Shown here piece after piece: positions 9,670-20,569 of a DNA stretch of 64,000 nt; position 1 is the stretch's first letter, and every line of letters begins with the position of its first letter. The stretch spans positions 186,001-250,000 of the forward strand of contig NJPS01000050.1 in assembly GCA_002946415.1 (NCBI GenBank), given 5' to 3'. The stretch comes from Rutstroemia sp. NJR-2017a BVV2 (Eukaryota > Ascomycota > Leotiomycetes > Helotiales > Rutstroemiaceae). The translations under genes were made by a program, and so were the position numbers. The notes under the pieces are model-generated. The model was not told the DNA's origin. It searched no databases and saw nothing but the letters and a program-made list of their open reading frames with translations.

Positions 9670-12600
9670 CTAGACAGCGCGTGCTTTGTCGAGATATTCC
9701 TGGCCGGGAGTTTCGTATTCGGGGACAAAGTACTGCGTCGCATTTCTGCCGATCCATTGAGTCAACTTGGTGAGCTCTTCACGAAGACGATTGACGGATT
9801 GAAGGTCCATGTTGGTTTGAGCGATGAGTTCTGGGAGGGTAACTGTAATAGATGTGTTAGTAAGGGAAAGCTATACCTCTCAAAAGGAACGATTGGCCCA
9901 ACTTACCTAGAAGACGGCACAGATGCTCAGCACCATATACATCACCCGCGCTCTTCTTGTCGTCCTCGCCCCGCAGCCATAAATCTCTAAGCTCAAGGTA
10001 TTGGTTTCTCTCAAATCTGCAGGCGGTTAACTACAGGAAATATAATTCACTCCATAAAACCCTACCTGTAGAGAAGAATGCGTCCGAGACATTTCTCAAA
10101 ATATTCTTTCAATCCAGCAACAACTTCCTCCAGAATATCTGCTTGAGCACTTCCGGCAGCTCGCTTTGGCTTTTCGAAGTCGAGATAATCGTCCAACATT
10201 TGGTTGGCAGATTTTTCAGCTGGCAATGGAACGAGTTGGTTGTTCTTCGTAATATTCTCCCAATCATCGACAAGAATTGCCTTGATATGATCAGGGATAA
10301 CAATCTTGATGGATGGTCGTGCATGAAAACTTTCTTCCTGGTAATAGTTAAAATCCCGTAACTCAAGACGTCCTGCCTTAAACTTCGGAAACAATTTTCT
10401 TGTGGTCTTAATCAAGCTTTCTCTGACTTCAGAGATCGTCGATGAACCTGGGATAATTCTTCCATGAAAGTCTTTGAGTCTCCAAGATGGTTCTTCTTCA
10501 TAGATCTTGCCGGCAATGGGTCCAACATCTTTAACAGGCACGCCACTGGCATAGTACTGTCTCAAGTTTCTTGTGATGGTGCCATTCTTTTGGTGGTAAG
10601 TGAGTTTTGGGTGTTCTCGAGGTGCAGCTTTCATTGATGCGAAGTATCGGAAGCCTTCCGGTCGATAAGCCATTTTGTCTCTGATTTTATCGTTGACGAT
10701 GTATTCAAAGTTAGGTGGTGGTAATGCATCAAGGTCCGTAACCGGCAGTTGGTTGTCATCTTTAAGAAATCTGATAACATCCCAGCTCTTGTTCTTGGGA
10801 TTGGTCCAATCTTGAGTCTTCCCGCGAGTGCTACGGCTTGCTTTGACAACTTTGCTAACCATAGATGGAGGCTTGTAGATTTCACCAGGAGAAGTCGCGA
10901 CCCGATTTCTACCACTTCTACGAACACCCAGAGCAGCAACGCACTCGGCAGATTCCTTAGACTTTCCCTATAAACGATGAGTTTTCATCAGGAGACTTGA
11001 CTGGAATCATTAACTTACCTTAATGACGGTCACGTTCTCGGAACCATGTTCAGAGGATTGAATGGAAGTGCCCTGCTTTGATGCCCTTGTAGAAGTCGCA
11101 AGATGTTTCGAGACTGTGCCCAGTTGACTAGGCATGACGACAAGTAGCTTTACGAAACTTTTGATTGGAGATATGGAATGATAAAGCGACTGTGAGGTTG
11201 CAAAAAATGTTGAGAATTCGGTGTTTGAAGATGAGGTGCAACTTTTGAGACAAAACAAAATACAAGTAGCGAATGTTTTTTGGGCGATTTTTAAGGGACG
11301 TAGATAAACATCTTTTGTTTGTTGCGTTTTCCAGCAGAGTAAAAGTTGGTGTTTGTCGGATTACTTGTACATCATCGATCGAGAGGTTCCAGTCCAGATT
11401 GAAAGGTAGAAGAGAAGGACGTATTTAGACGGAGAACGGAAGCGGGATGGATGGTCGCTACCAAGCTTCGAGAAACTTACCAAAATCTCGACCTCGATGG
11501 AAATACGCCATTTTCAACTCCAATCAGAGTTGAAATGTAGAGATAACCCAGGATATAAGACCATTAAAAAGGCGAAGAATATTCTCTTCGAACACCCGCT
11601 ATCATCGCCACCGGCAGAAGTGACGAAAAGAAATGGATTGTACAACTCAAGGGAAAAGAATTCGACTTACTTGCTCTAAATCATAATCACGATTTCTTCT
11701 CGGACCTCTGCCCCCTCCACCACTCTGAGCAGCAACAGAAGCGTGTCGTTCCTCGCTACCACGCGCCGAACTGAAATCCGAACCGTTCGCTCTGTTGTTA
11801 GCAGCCAATCTCTTCCCTCCAGCCGCACCAGTGGTAGCTGATTTGGGCTTTTGGTTGTTCTTCATCTCCCGATGAAGCTGATCCGCAAGATCCCTATTCT
11901 CCTGGGTAAACTTCATTACTCGGTCTTGGGGAACCCAGTCATCCCATCTGTTTTCAGAGGTTGTGTTAGATGGTGATGCATGTTCTGAGGATACAGTACG
12001 ACTGCGAAGATGGCGGGGATGTGACGGAAGGGCTGGGTGTGATGGGAGTGCTGGGAGTGCTGGATGTAGAGTGTGAGGTTTCATGATGCTGTGGATGTAT
12101 GAATTGAGAAGAAGTTAAGAAGACCTGAGCCCAGAGAAAGGTGGCGTAGCGTGTGGGAATATACAATACTCGAAAGTACAGTACGCTCGAGCTAGTTTTT
12201 ACCCAGCGATAGTAGAGCTTGTTGGAGAGGAAGGAGATTGGGAAATGCTGAGGGTATTGATCCTTAAATCAGACAGCCATTTTGAGAAGCTTGCTGGCTA
12301 CGGGTCCAGCTTTGGAGCGGAGACAAGACAACGTTCCTTCCTCTGGTGAATCTCGCTCCTCATTCTCTTTTACTTCGCTTCGTCTTCCTCAGGTCATAGT
12401 CATCTTCAACTTCATTCTCTCACACATTTCATTCTACTTAACAGCATCCAGCATCTCATGTTCTTCGATAATCAAAGACTTACGTCGATTTCCATCTATA
12501 AATCCCATTAGTTATCATAAATCATCCATTTGCCTTCTCCCCCCATTTCCGGATTCGTCAAACTCACCCTTTATAATGAATCTTGCAATCCCAAGAAGAC

Positions 12601-12725
12601 TGATCATCTCTCATCCTAATATCCAGTACCTTCGCCTCGTACAGCAACTCATGATGAAAGCAAAGGACCTTTTCATCCTTAGCATAAGGAGCGGTTGGCG
12701 CACCACCTGACTTTGAAGGGGCCAT
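9670..12725 (-). CDS. EAF3: Chromatin modification protein Eaf3 (chromodomain + MRG domain)
   Basis: Eaf3/MRG15 is a shared subunit of NuA4 histone acetyltransferase and Rpd3S deacetylase; its chromodomain reads methylated H3K36. Six exons are supported: 12725-12568; a 12-nt microexon 12495-12484; 11947-11671; 10337-10066; 10016-9907; 9842-9670. Phases are consistent throughout and total 333 residues. The chromodomain (about 18-85) includes VLCFHHELLYEAKVLDIR, HYKGWKSTWDDWVPQDR and KFTQEN. A basic/Ser-rich linker follows to YDLEQ at residue 149. The MRG domain runs from EESFHARPSIKIVIPDHIK through LVDDWENITKNNQLVPLPA, LGRILLYRFERNQY and GAEHLCRLL to TQYFVPEYETPGQEYLD. Introns 2 (536 nt) and 3 (1,333 nt) are far longer than others in this window. 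Intron 3 contains a long ORF, annotated separately. Confidence 0.93.
10338..11135 (-). CDS. ORF nested in EAF3 intron 3, in frame with the MRG exons
   Basis: Same-strand open frame inside the 1,333-nt EAF3 intron. Exon A is 11135-11019, from MPSQLGTVSKHLATSTR to NVTVIK. A 51-nt intron (11018-10968, GTAAGTTA to TTTATAG) joins it to GKSKESAECVAALGVRRSG, and the frame then stays open for 210 codons to the EAF3 acceptor at 10338. It continues in frame into EESFHARPS of the MRG domain with no stop. An upstream in-frame Met at 11258 would add a 41-residue Ser/Thr-rich leader. The 249 residues are basic early on (RRSGRNRV, KASRSTRGK), then mixed (WDVIRFLKDDNQLP, RQYYASGVPVKDV, FPKFKAGRLELRDFNYY). 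I do not recognise a family. It could be an alternative first part of an MRG-domain protein, or a nested gene whose stop was lost. Coding status is inferred from length, own intron and frame continuity. Confidence 0.5.
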
Positions 12726-13316
12726 AATGGGGTGGGATAGATAAATGGCAAAATCTGTAGACGTTGATGTTGATGTTTTCGTTGGCGTTGCGAATATCTT
12801 AGTTTATATTGCGATCGAGTTGTCGCGTGAGTGAATGGTCGATTGCGATTAATTTGATGAAGAGAAGATGGGTGCAGGTGAGAAAAGGGAGGTGAATGTA
12901 ATGGCTGTTCGGTGTCAACGAATGGGGAAAATATGACAAGGAATCTAAGTTGCCGAAAGAAAGCGCGTCTTGGAGGAACGGACGCGTCTGAGTAATTTAC
13001 ACGAGCATCCTGTAAGGTTACGATAAGGAAAAGAAAAGCTATTATCTGACCTTGCCCCAGATTCTTGTGATATTTTCTACTTTATTGAAGTTGAATTGTA
13101 TAATTCGATCTTATGCTATTTGTCTTTCGTTGTTTTGTTCTCCAGGTTTCCGGTGATTTTATCTTGAAATCAACATAACAGTCAACTTTCGAGCCTATCC
13201 TTCCTATCGACAAACAGCACCCCGATCACCCATACAATATATCCTCGCACTACCCACCTCGAAGTCTGCATCCACCCACCAAGACCAACTCCTCCAAACC
13301 TAACACTACCACAACC
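12726..13316. other. Divergent promoter region EAF3 / Cnl2
   Basis: Holds both promoters. No gene or clear repeat is seen. Confidence 0.55.
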
Positions 13317-13971
13317 ATGTCCCCTCCCCCCACCGAGCAACACCTCCTCACCACCTTCCTTCTCCCCCCCGCCCCCCTCCCCTCCATCATCTCCCTCCCC
13401 TCCTTCACCGCGCTCTTCCCCCCCTCAGCGCAATCCTCCTCGGTCATCCGCCTCCTCTACCGACACCTCCAGCACCAGCGCAACCAACTCCTCGACACCA
13501 TTTCCCAGGCCATCGACAACGAAGTCCAGCGCGGGAACGCAATGCGCCGCGCCGTGGGACGGGTGCGCAGAGCTGATGGCCGCAATGATGATATTGATGG
13601 GGAAGGGAGAGTTGAGAGAGCGGTATGTATTTCTTTTCCTATTCCTATTTCCCATTCTCCTTTTCTAAAAAGAATAACGTAACTAACTTGACTTTAAAAT
13701 CCAGCTACACCCCCCCTTCCAAAACACATCCCTCCCAGTAACACAACCGCATTCTCTCGCAACCATTATACCGGAAATGGAACTCGCAGCAGCAGATCTA
13801 GAAGACGAGATACGGCGGATGGAGGAGGAGAGCGAGGAGTTGGTACGCGGGATGAGGGGGACGGTGGGGGGGCTGAGTGATTTGAGGTATGGGCGTGCGG
13901 GGGATAGAGCGTTGGGGGAAGGGGAGTTGGAGGGGCTGGGGAGGGTGAGGGGGGTTGCTGGGGGGGAGTAG
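13317..13971 (+). CDS. cnl2: Kinetochore subunit Cnl2/NKP2 family
   Basis: Inner-kinetochore (Sim4/CCAN, yeast Ctf19 complex) protein of the Cnl2/Nkp2 family. In yeast, Nkp1-Nkp2 associate with the COMA subcomplex that includes the CENP-Q homologue Okp1. Exon 1 is 13317-13622 and exon 2 is 13705-13971, split by an 82-nt intron (GTATGTA to ATCCAG) in phase 0; the product has 190 residues. Family signatures seen: LLPPAPLPSIISLPSFTALFP near the N-terminus, VIRLLYRHLQHQRNQLLDTI, a helical basic centre, then DLEDEIRRMEEESEELVRGM and GTVGGLSDLRYG. The 5' end is strongly C-rich and the 3' end strongly G-rich on the coding strand. A CENP-Q-like gene lies 6.6 kb downstream. Confidence 0.85.
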
Positions 13972-14601
13972 GTTGAAAGGAGGGGAGGGGGGAGGGGAGA
14001 AGTTGGGGGGGGGAGAGGAGAGGGTGTAGGGGGAGGTGATTGAAGGAGTGGGGTGATGAGAGAAGAAATTGGCTAATTGAAAAACGATGCCAAAGAGGGA
14101 GAAGATGATGATGACATTCGAATAAAGATGAGGGAGAGCAATGGGTCAAGACAAGAAACTGAATAAGCAGGACAAGAGAAGGGGGAATAGGACCGAACAG
14201 AACAGACGGAGAAAGGATAAGTGTGAGATGAAGAACCGAGAGAAAGTTCGGGCCATGGGAAAGGACGGACGGAATAGGGATTCGAACATGCAAAGGTGCA
14301 GACAGCAGAAAGTGCGGAGGAAATAAGAAAAGGAAAGGAAAGGAAAGGAAGGCGTTGATATGATGATACCCGAGCTAATCTCATGAATTATAATTCTTTT
14401 TTCATATTCACCTTCTTCTTATCTTGTCTGATTTGGTCAACTATGAATGAAATATCTGCCTTGCCCACCCATGTCTGTCCTTCCCTGCATCATAACTAAC
14501 ATGAATAACATAATTACTGCGCTGGAATCAAAAAGATCCGCCAACTCCATACCCCTGCTTGCTCGCTTCTCAACCCTCAACACTCAATGCTCAATGGCCA
14601 C
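13972..14601. other. Convergent intergenic region, purine-rich
   Basis: Between the 3' ends of Cnl2 and the membrane-protein gene. G-rich runs on the + strand at 13972-14050 continue the Cnl2 tail. A short GGAAA microsatellite lies at 14328-14352. No gene is seen. Confidence 0.6.
14328..14352 (+). repeat. (AAAGG)n microsatellite
   Basis: About four and a half tandem AAAGG units end in AAGG, in the purine-rich convergent flank. Confidence 0.7.
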
Positions 14602-15687
14602 TTAATAAGCAACACCATCTCCAGCAGGAGCAGCGCCACGAGGACGGGCTGCTGGTGCGCGTCTTGGTGCGGGTTGTCTTCTGTTCCTGTAAGGATGTTA
14701 GCAGTGCTTCTTACTCAGACTTCTCTCCACCTCTCATATTCTCATAGACGATGTCGTCATGGCGGAATGTAGATCAAACTCACATGATAGTACGGCTGAT
14801 AAACGAAACACCAATCATGAAAGCCCAGCTTGGGACGACGGCGAAAAACCACAAAACATATCCCACCGGCACTGCGAGTCCGTATTTCGCCAACTCGCCG
14901 TCGAATGGATGGAACCACCCTTCATATGGAGTCTTGCTCTTATATGATTTCGTAGAGTGGAGCTCCGTGAAGGTGGACACGTCGGTGGTGGTGGTGTTCA
15001 ATGGGACGGTGCGCACCGTGACTGGCGCGTCTGCACCGGACACTTCCATGGTCCAGAGATGCGGAGGGCCGGCGCCCCAGCTGTTGCAGAGGACAGGCTC
15101 GTTGTCGCAGTTGAGGATGGCCATGTGGGGCGCGGTGGGGTCGAGGGCGAAGATGCCGGCGCTGGCGTTGAAGCCGGTGTCGAGGTTGTTGCATAGGCCG
15201 AAACAGGTCTTGTTCCCGCCGGTTGCTAGGATCCACCATTCTTGAGGGTTGGATGAGGAGGTGGTGGGGGTGACGCTGTTGAGGATGGTGCTGCGCCAGT
15301 TTTCGAGGGTGAGGGTGTGGATTTGAGAAGTGCCGAGTTTGGCTGTTGCAGCTGGTGGGTTGTTAGATTGTAGTTCTTGTATATGTGCGTGCTTGGGAGA
15401 GGTTGCAGGGAGGAATGGGGAAGACACGAGTGGATGTGTAGGCAGTGCAATGTAAGAGGACGTAAGACGCGCGACGCTGTCTGCCCAATGCCGGCCATTG
15501 CAAAACGCATAAGAGGAATCCAAAACTCACCTTGGAACGGATGTTGAGCACTTGGCTTTGGGATATAAGAACTGATCTTGTCGAACCAGTATTGCGCTTG
15601 AGCTTTTGCTTGATCGATAGGAGATTCGGCTTCAGTAGCAGCTGCTAGGAGCGGCAGCGCCAACATGGATACGGTTGAGAAGCGCAT
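14602..15687 (-). CDS. Secretory-pathway membrane protein, family not recognised
   Basis: Three exons: 15687-15531, 15351-14784 and 14686-14602 (269 residues). Splice sites are GTGAGT/CACCAG and GTGAGT/TTACAG with consistent phases. The N-terminus MRFSTVSMLALPLLAAATEA is a good signal peptide. The lumenal part carries WWILATGGNKTCFGLCNN and further Cys residues (NCDNEPVLCNSWG) plus NAS and NTT sequons. A hydrophobic segment near residues 210-242 (VPVGYVLWFFAVVPSWAFMIG) is followed by an Arg/Pro/Ala-rich tail (RRQPAPRRAPAARPRG). The arrangement resembles fungal ER type I membrane proteins with a thioredoxin-like lumenal fold, but the CFGLC cysteines are not a CXXC pair. Alternative start 8 codons upstream (15711). 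Divergent from RRP12. Confidence 0.7.
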
Positions 15688-16409
15688 CTTTGCGTTGTTA
15701 TGATTGTGCAAGAAGAAGAGCTTGGTATGTATGAAATTGTTTGTTTGGGAGTAAAGTTGAAGCAGCTCGAAGATGTCAAGAGCTTTAGGCAGGTTTTGCG
15801 ATTAGGCTGTAGCTGCTGTAGGTAGCTGTTAGATTTGATTGGAAATGCGCCGCGCCGCGATAACACAGATACAACAGTAAACAATTCTGGTGAATTTACC
15901 TGATTGGGAAACAATACAATGGAGGAGAAATGTATGTGAGAAGAAGTACCTTGTAATATTACAATCAAATGTAACAATAAGTACTGGGCAAAGTTCCCTT
16001 GATAGATGAGGCCAGATGGTAGTAAATAAATACAATGGATACCTATTACCAAGTCTTCTTACCTCTTCCCTACCTTTTCCCGCTTCCCACTTCTAAGGTT
16101 AATAGAATTGTGAGCGAACGACGAAGCATAGTGCGAAATGCTCGAGCAGGGTCCTTTTCGTCCCCTCAATCTCATCGACCGGGGAACTTTCGTCATATCG
16201 ACGAATCAAAGTCAGCAGAAGCTCTGAGCTCGTCGGGCGCTAAACCATTTGTACATTAGTGCTCATAGCGGAGACGAATCTACTCCGCTATCTACGGTGG
16301 CCTTTGCGTTCGTGGTCTGATCGCTATCGATTATCAGAAACTTTTTTTTTGTGAAGCAATTTTTTGAAGCATAGCAAAAGGCGCAAAGAGCAAGACCTTT
16401 CACTTCAAA
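15688..16409. other. Divergent promoter region
   Basis: Between the membrane-protein gene and RRP12. A T-run lies at about 16341-16350. No other gene is supported. Confidence 0.55.
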
Positions 16410-19400
16410 ATGTCGCTCCAAGAAAAGCTCGACAAGATACGCTCGCCGAAGCTTCAAAATCAACATCAGGTATGTGGAAAGTCCAATTGTGGGAATATGG
16501 ATACGATTGTGGTGCGCGGAAGTGAAGTTTGCTGATCTAAAATCCAGACTGCCATTGTACTGTCTGCTGTTGAAGATACCCTACGAGATCAGAAGACCGA
16601 ACCGACGCCGACTGGTTATTTTGCTGCACTGTTGGCCCTGCTACGACAATCGGTTCCAGTCAATGGAGAAGTTAATAAGGATTTAACCACTTCGGTGGTT
16701 TACCTCCTCGATGTCATTACACCTTTTACCCCTCAGCCACTCCTTCGCTCGAAGTTTTCTCAAATTCTCACCAACCTCGCACCCGCCTTGACGTTACCAG
16801 AGGCAGATGCCCCTCTTCTCAGACCCTCGATAGGATGTCTCGAATCACTATTAGTCGCGCAGGATTCGGCCGCTTGGGAACTTTCACAAACAGAGATTGG
16901 ACCGAGGAGGGCCATTGCGGGATTGTTGAACTTGGCCGTGGATCATCGACCCAAAATAAGGAAGCGTGCACAAGAAGCTCTTACGAATATTCTTAAGAAC
17001 CCTCCACCGAGCCCATCTCTGGATCACCCTGCGGCTGACATGTGCGCCGAGACTGCTTTGAGAAGTTTGCGCGATCTGGCTGCGCAATCGCATCAAGCGA
17101 GGAAGCAAAGGAAAGGTGCAACCACGGAACACGAACCGGCATTGATCCATGCTTTGCAATTGGTGAAGACTGTCGCGGGTGCTTCTGGAGGATGGCCAAG
17201 CAGGAAAATCGAGCCATTGTGTGAGGTTTTGCTGAACATTTCAAAGTCAAGCAATGAATATTTGGCCATGACTTCTTTTGAAGTATTCGAGATGATCTTC
17301 GAGGGTATGGCCAATGAGACAGCATCCTCTAAACTTCCCCGACTTTTAGAAGTCATCTCCGAATTAAGACCTTCGCAGAATGATTCTCAGCTTCTTCCGC
17401 CATGGATTGCGGTGCTTTCCAGAGGTTATGATGTTTCCGCACAACTCGAGCCAGAGGAGACTTTCGCAAAACTACCAGAGCTATTTACCATGATCTCCGG
17501 GTTCATGTCATCTGCTTCCCACAATATCAGAGTGTCTTCGTCCGAATGCCTTATATCATTGATGGCGAACTGTGTCCCAGATTCCGTCATTGTAGAACCC
17601 TCGATATTCGACGAAAAGACTTTGGAAAAGCTAGCCAAGTGTGCAGTCGAGCTTCTTAGTGTCAAATACCAGGCTGCATGGATGGAGACATTTAATGTTA
17701 TGGGCGCAATGTTCGATGCGCTTAGATGGAGAGCCGACCCTATACTATCAGATGTCGTTCGAACGGTAGGAGAGCTTCGAGGTAGTGATTCTTTTGCAGG
17801 AAAGAAGGAGGCCGACGAAATCCTTGGGAAAGCCATCAGAGCGATGGGTCCCGAACGAGTACTTGATATTTTACCACTCAACCTCGCAAAACCCAAAGCT
17901 GGCCAGCCTGGTCGCGCTTGGCTACTACCTATCTTGCGCGACTACGTCAGCAACACCAACCTACAGCATTTCCGCACCGAGCTTGTGCCATTGAGCGAAG
18001 TAATTTTCCAGAGAGTGCTTGAGCATGGCGAGGCAGAAAAGACGATGGACATCAAGATTTTCGAAACCATTGTGAAGCAAATTTGGGCCATTCTTCCAGG
18101 CTACTGCGACTTACCTCTAGATCTCACGGAATCGTTCGACCAGAAATTCGCAGAGATGCTGGCGGAGATTCTATACAAGCAGGTTGATCTCAGGTCGGAT
18201 GTTTGCAAAGGTCTTCAAACGTTAGTTGAATCGAATCAGGCTATCGTGTCCATCGAGGGAGAGGATGATTTACTTCTTCAAAGCCGCGTTTCTAAAGCGG
18301 CTGCACAGAAGAATCTCGATCACCTGGCTGGATTCTCTAGCAATATGCTGGCTGTATTGTTCAATGTTTACAGTCAAACTTTGCCACAGTTCAGAGGTTT
18401 CATTTTGAAATGTATCAACGCATTCCTGAGTATCACACCTACCAAGGAACTGATGGAGACCTTCGAACGTGTATCAACAGCATTGGCGTCATCTCTTGCG
18501 GAAGCTGGAGCTCAAACCCAAGCAGAGAAGCAAAAGCAAAAACAGCAGAATGCTACGGACAAGATGCCACCCATGAGCCACACTTTGATGGATTTAGTCA
18601 TTACGATTTCCATCTACCTACCAAGGGAGAGTTTCAGTACCCTATTCAACATGGCAGCTCTCATCATTGTTAAAGATGATGACCCTCAATTGCAGAAGAA
18701 GGCGTACAAGCTTATTCCACGACTGGCCGAGTCGGAAACCGGAAAGGCGGCACTACAGGAGCGCAGCTCTGAGCTTCAAGAACTTCTCCTGAGCAGTGCG
18801 GAGAAGGTGTCAACCCCAGCTAAAAGAGATCGTCTTGGTGCAATCTCTACGCTCATTCCTTTCCTACCCAACGACTCTCTTCACTTCATTCCGGCGATCT
18901 TGTCAGAGGTTGTTATCTCATGTAAGGAGACAAATGAAAAGGCACGAACAACCGCTTTCGACCTTTTGATTCTTATGGGTGAGAAGATTGCGTCTGCTTC
19001 TGGTGCCATCATCGAAAACAGCAAGGTCTCTCATATGCCTGATGATGCTCCTTCTGTTACAGCAAGCTTGGAAGAATATTTCACCATGGTCAGTGCTGGT
19101 CTTGCTGGTAGCACACCACATATGGTATCCGCTTCTATTACCGCTTTAACTCGTATCCTTTATCACTTCCGTGAGTCTCTATCACCAGAGACTCTCACCG
19201 ACCTTGTTCAGACCATGGACCTTTTCCTCACTTCAAACAACAGAGAAATCGTCCGTAGTGTTCTTGGCTTTGTGAAAGTTTGTGTTATTTCCCTCCCCAC
19301 ACCACTCATGCTCCCCCGTCTTGAAAGTCTCATTCCAAATCTGATGGTGTGGAGTCACGAGCACAAAGCCCACTTCAAAGCCAAGGTCAAGCACATCCTC

Positions 19401-20273
19401 GAACGAATGATCCGTCGCTTCGGCGTTGAAATCGTGAATAAGCATTGCCCAGAGGAAGATCGCAAGCTCATCACCAATATCAGGAAGACGAGAGAAAGAA
19501 AGAAGAGGAACAAGGATGCGGCGAAGGAAGCGGGTGAAGGTAGCGATGATGAAGGAGCTGCAGATGGAAAGAGAAGAAACAGATTCGAAAGCGAATACGA
19601 CGAGGCTCTTCATGGCAGCGACTCCGAGTCTTCCGGCTCTGACATCTCAGATGATGAAGTTCTTGGAAAATCAAGGAAGAAGGGCGGCAAGAAGGCTGGT
19701 GGAAACACATACATTGTTGAAGATGACGAAGAGCCACTGGATCTTCTGGATCGCAGAGCACTGGCCAATATTTCCTCTACGAAACCGGCTAAAGCGAGAA
19801 CGGCAACAAAGACAAAGGCTAAGATGGATTTGGATGGGAAACTGCTGCTAGGTGGTGATGATAGCGATGATGATGATGATAAGATGATGATTGATACACC
19901 GGCGGAAGAGGACGGTGGAGTCGGCGCGTATGTACATGCGTTGAAGGGCAGGGATGCGCCGAAGAAGGGGAGAGGTGGGAGATTGAAGTTTAGTAATAGG
20001 AAAGGGCAGGATGAGGAGGAGGAGGATGGAATGGATGTTGATGAGGATGAGGTCAAGGCCATGAAGAAGAGTATTGGTGGTGATAGGGGGAGGGATAGAG
20101 GGAGGAATGGTGGGGGGAGAGGTGGAGGAAGAGGTGGTATGGCGAGTGGAAGGAGAGGGCTGGGTGAAGAGAAGAGACATGGTCAGAGTGGTGGTGGGGG
20201 AAATAGGAATGGTGGAGGTGGAAGAGTCATGAAGTCTCCGAGGGGAAGGGGGAGAGGTGGTCATCGTAGATAA
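16410..20273 (+). CDS. RRP12: Ribosomal RNA-processing protein Rrp12
   Basis: HEAT-repeat protein needed for export and maturation of pre-40S and pre-60S particles. Exon 1 is 16410-16469 (MSLQEKLDKIRSPKLQNQHQ). A 78-nt intron (GTATGTGG to ATCCAG) leads in phase 0 to exon 2, 16548-20273; the product has 1,261 residues, typical for Rrp12. Helical repeats dominate residues 20-950, with the NUC173-like region at about 340-560 (LAKCAVELLSVKYQAAWMET and FAGKKEADEILGKAIRAMGP). The C-terminal quarter is nuclear/nucleolar in character: basic KTRERKKRNKDAAKE, acidic SDSESSGSDISDDE and DDSDDDDDK, then an RGG-rich end (RGRDRGRNGGGRGGGRGG). The start gives the conserved short first exon; the much longer second exon lacks a suitable Met near its beginning. 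Confidence 0.95.
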
Positions 20274-20569
20274 GCAGACAGATAATGAGTTAGATGTTAG
20301 AGTAGGGTTGGTAAAATGGTATCTGAAGGCGTTGCGGAACAGAAAAATGAATAGAATTTTGCACACAGTAACAGCACTTCCATCATCACCTGCAATTCGG
20401 AAATTGCACAGCAACAGAAGAACTTCAAGCCGCAGCGTGAAATGACAGCTCCCAAAAGTGCGGGGTTGGCCCGTGCGCGTCTTTCTCCGAACCCGAGACG
20501 CGACACAACGAAAGGAACGCGACGAGTCTTGCTTGCGCATGAACATCAACATTAGATATCACGATATAA

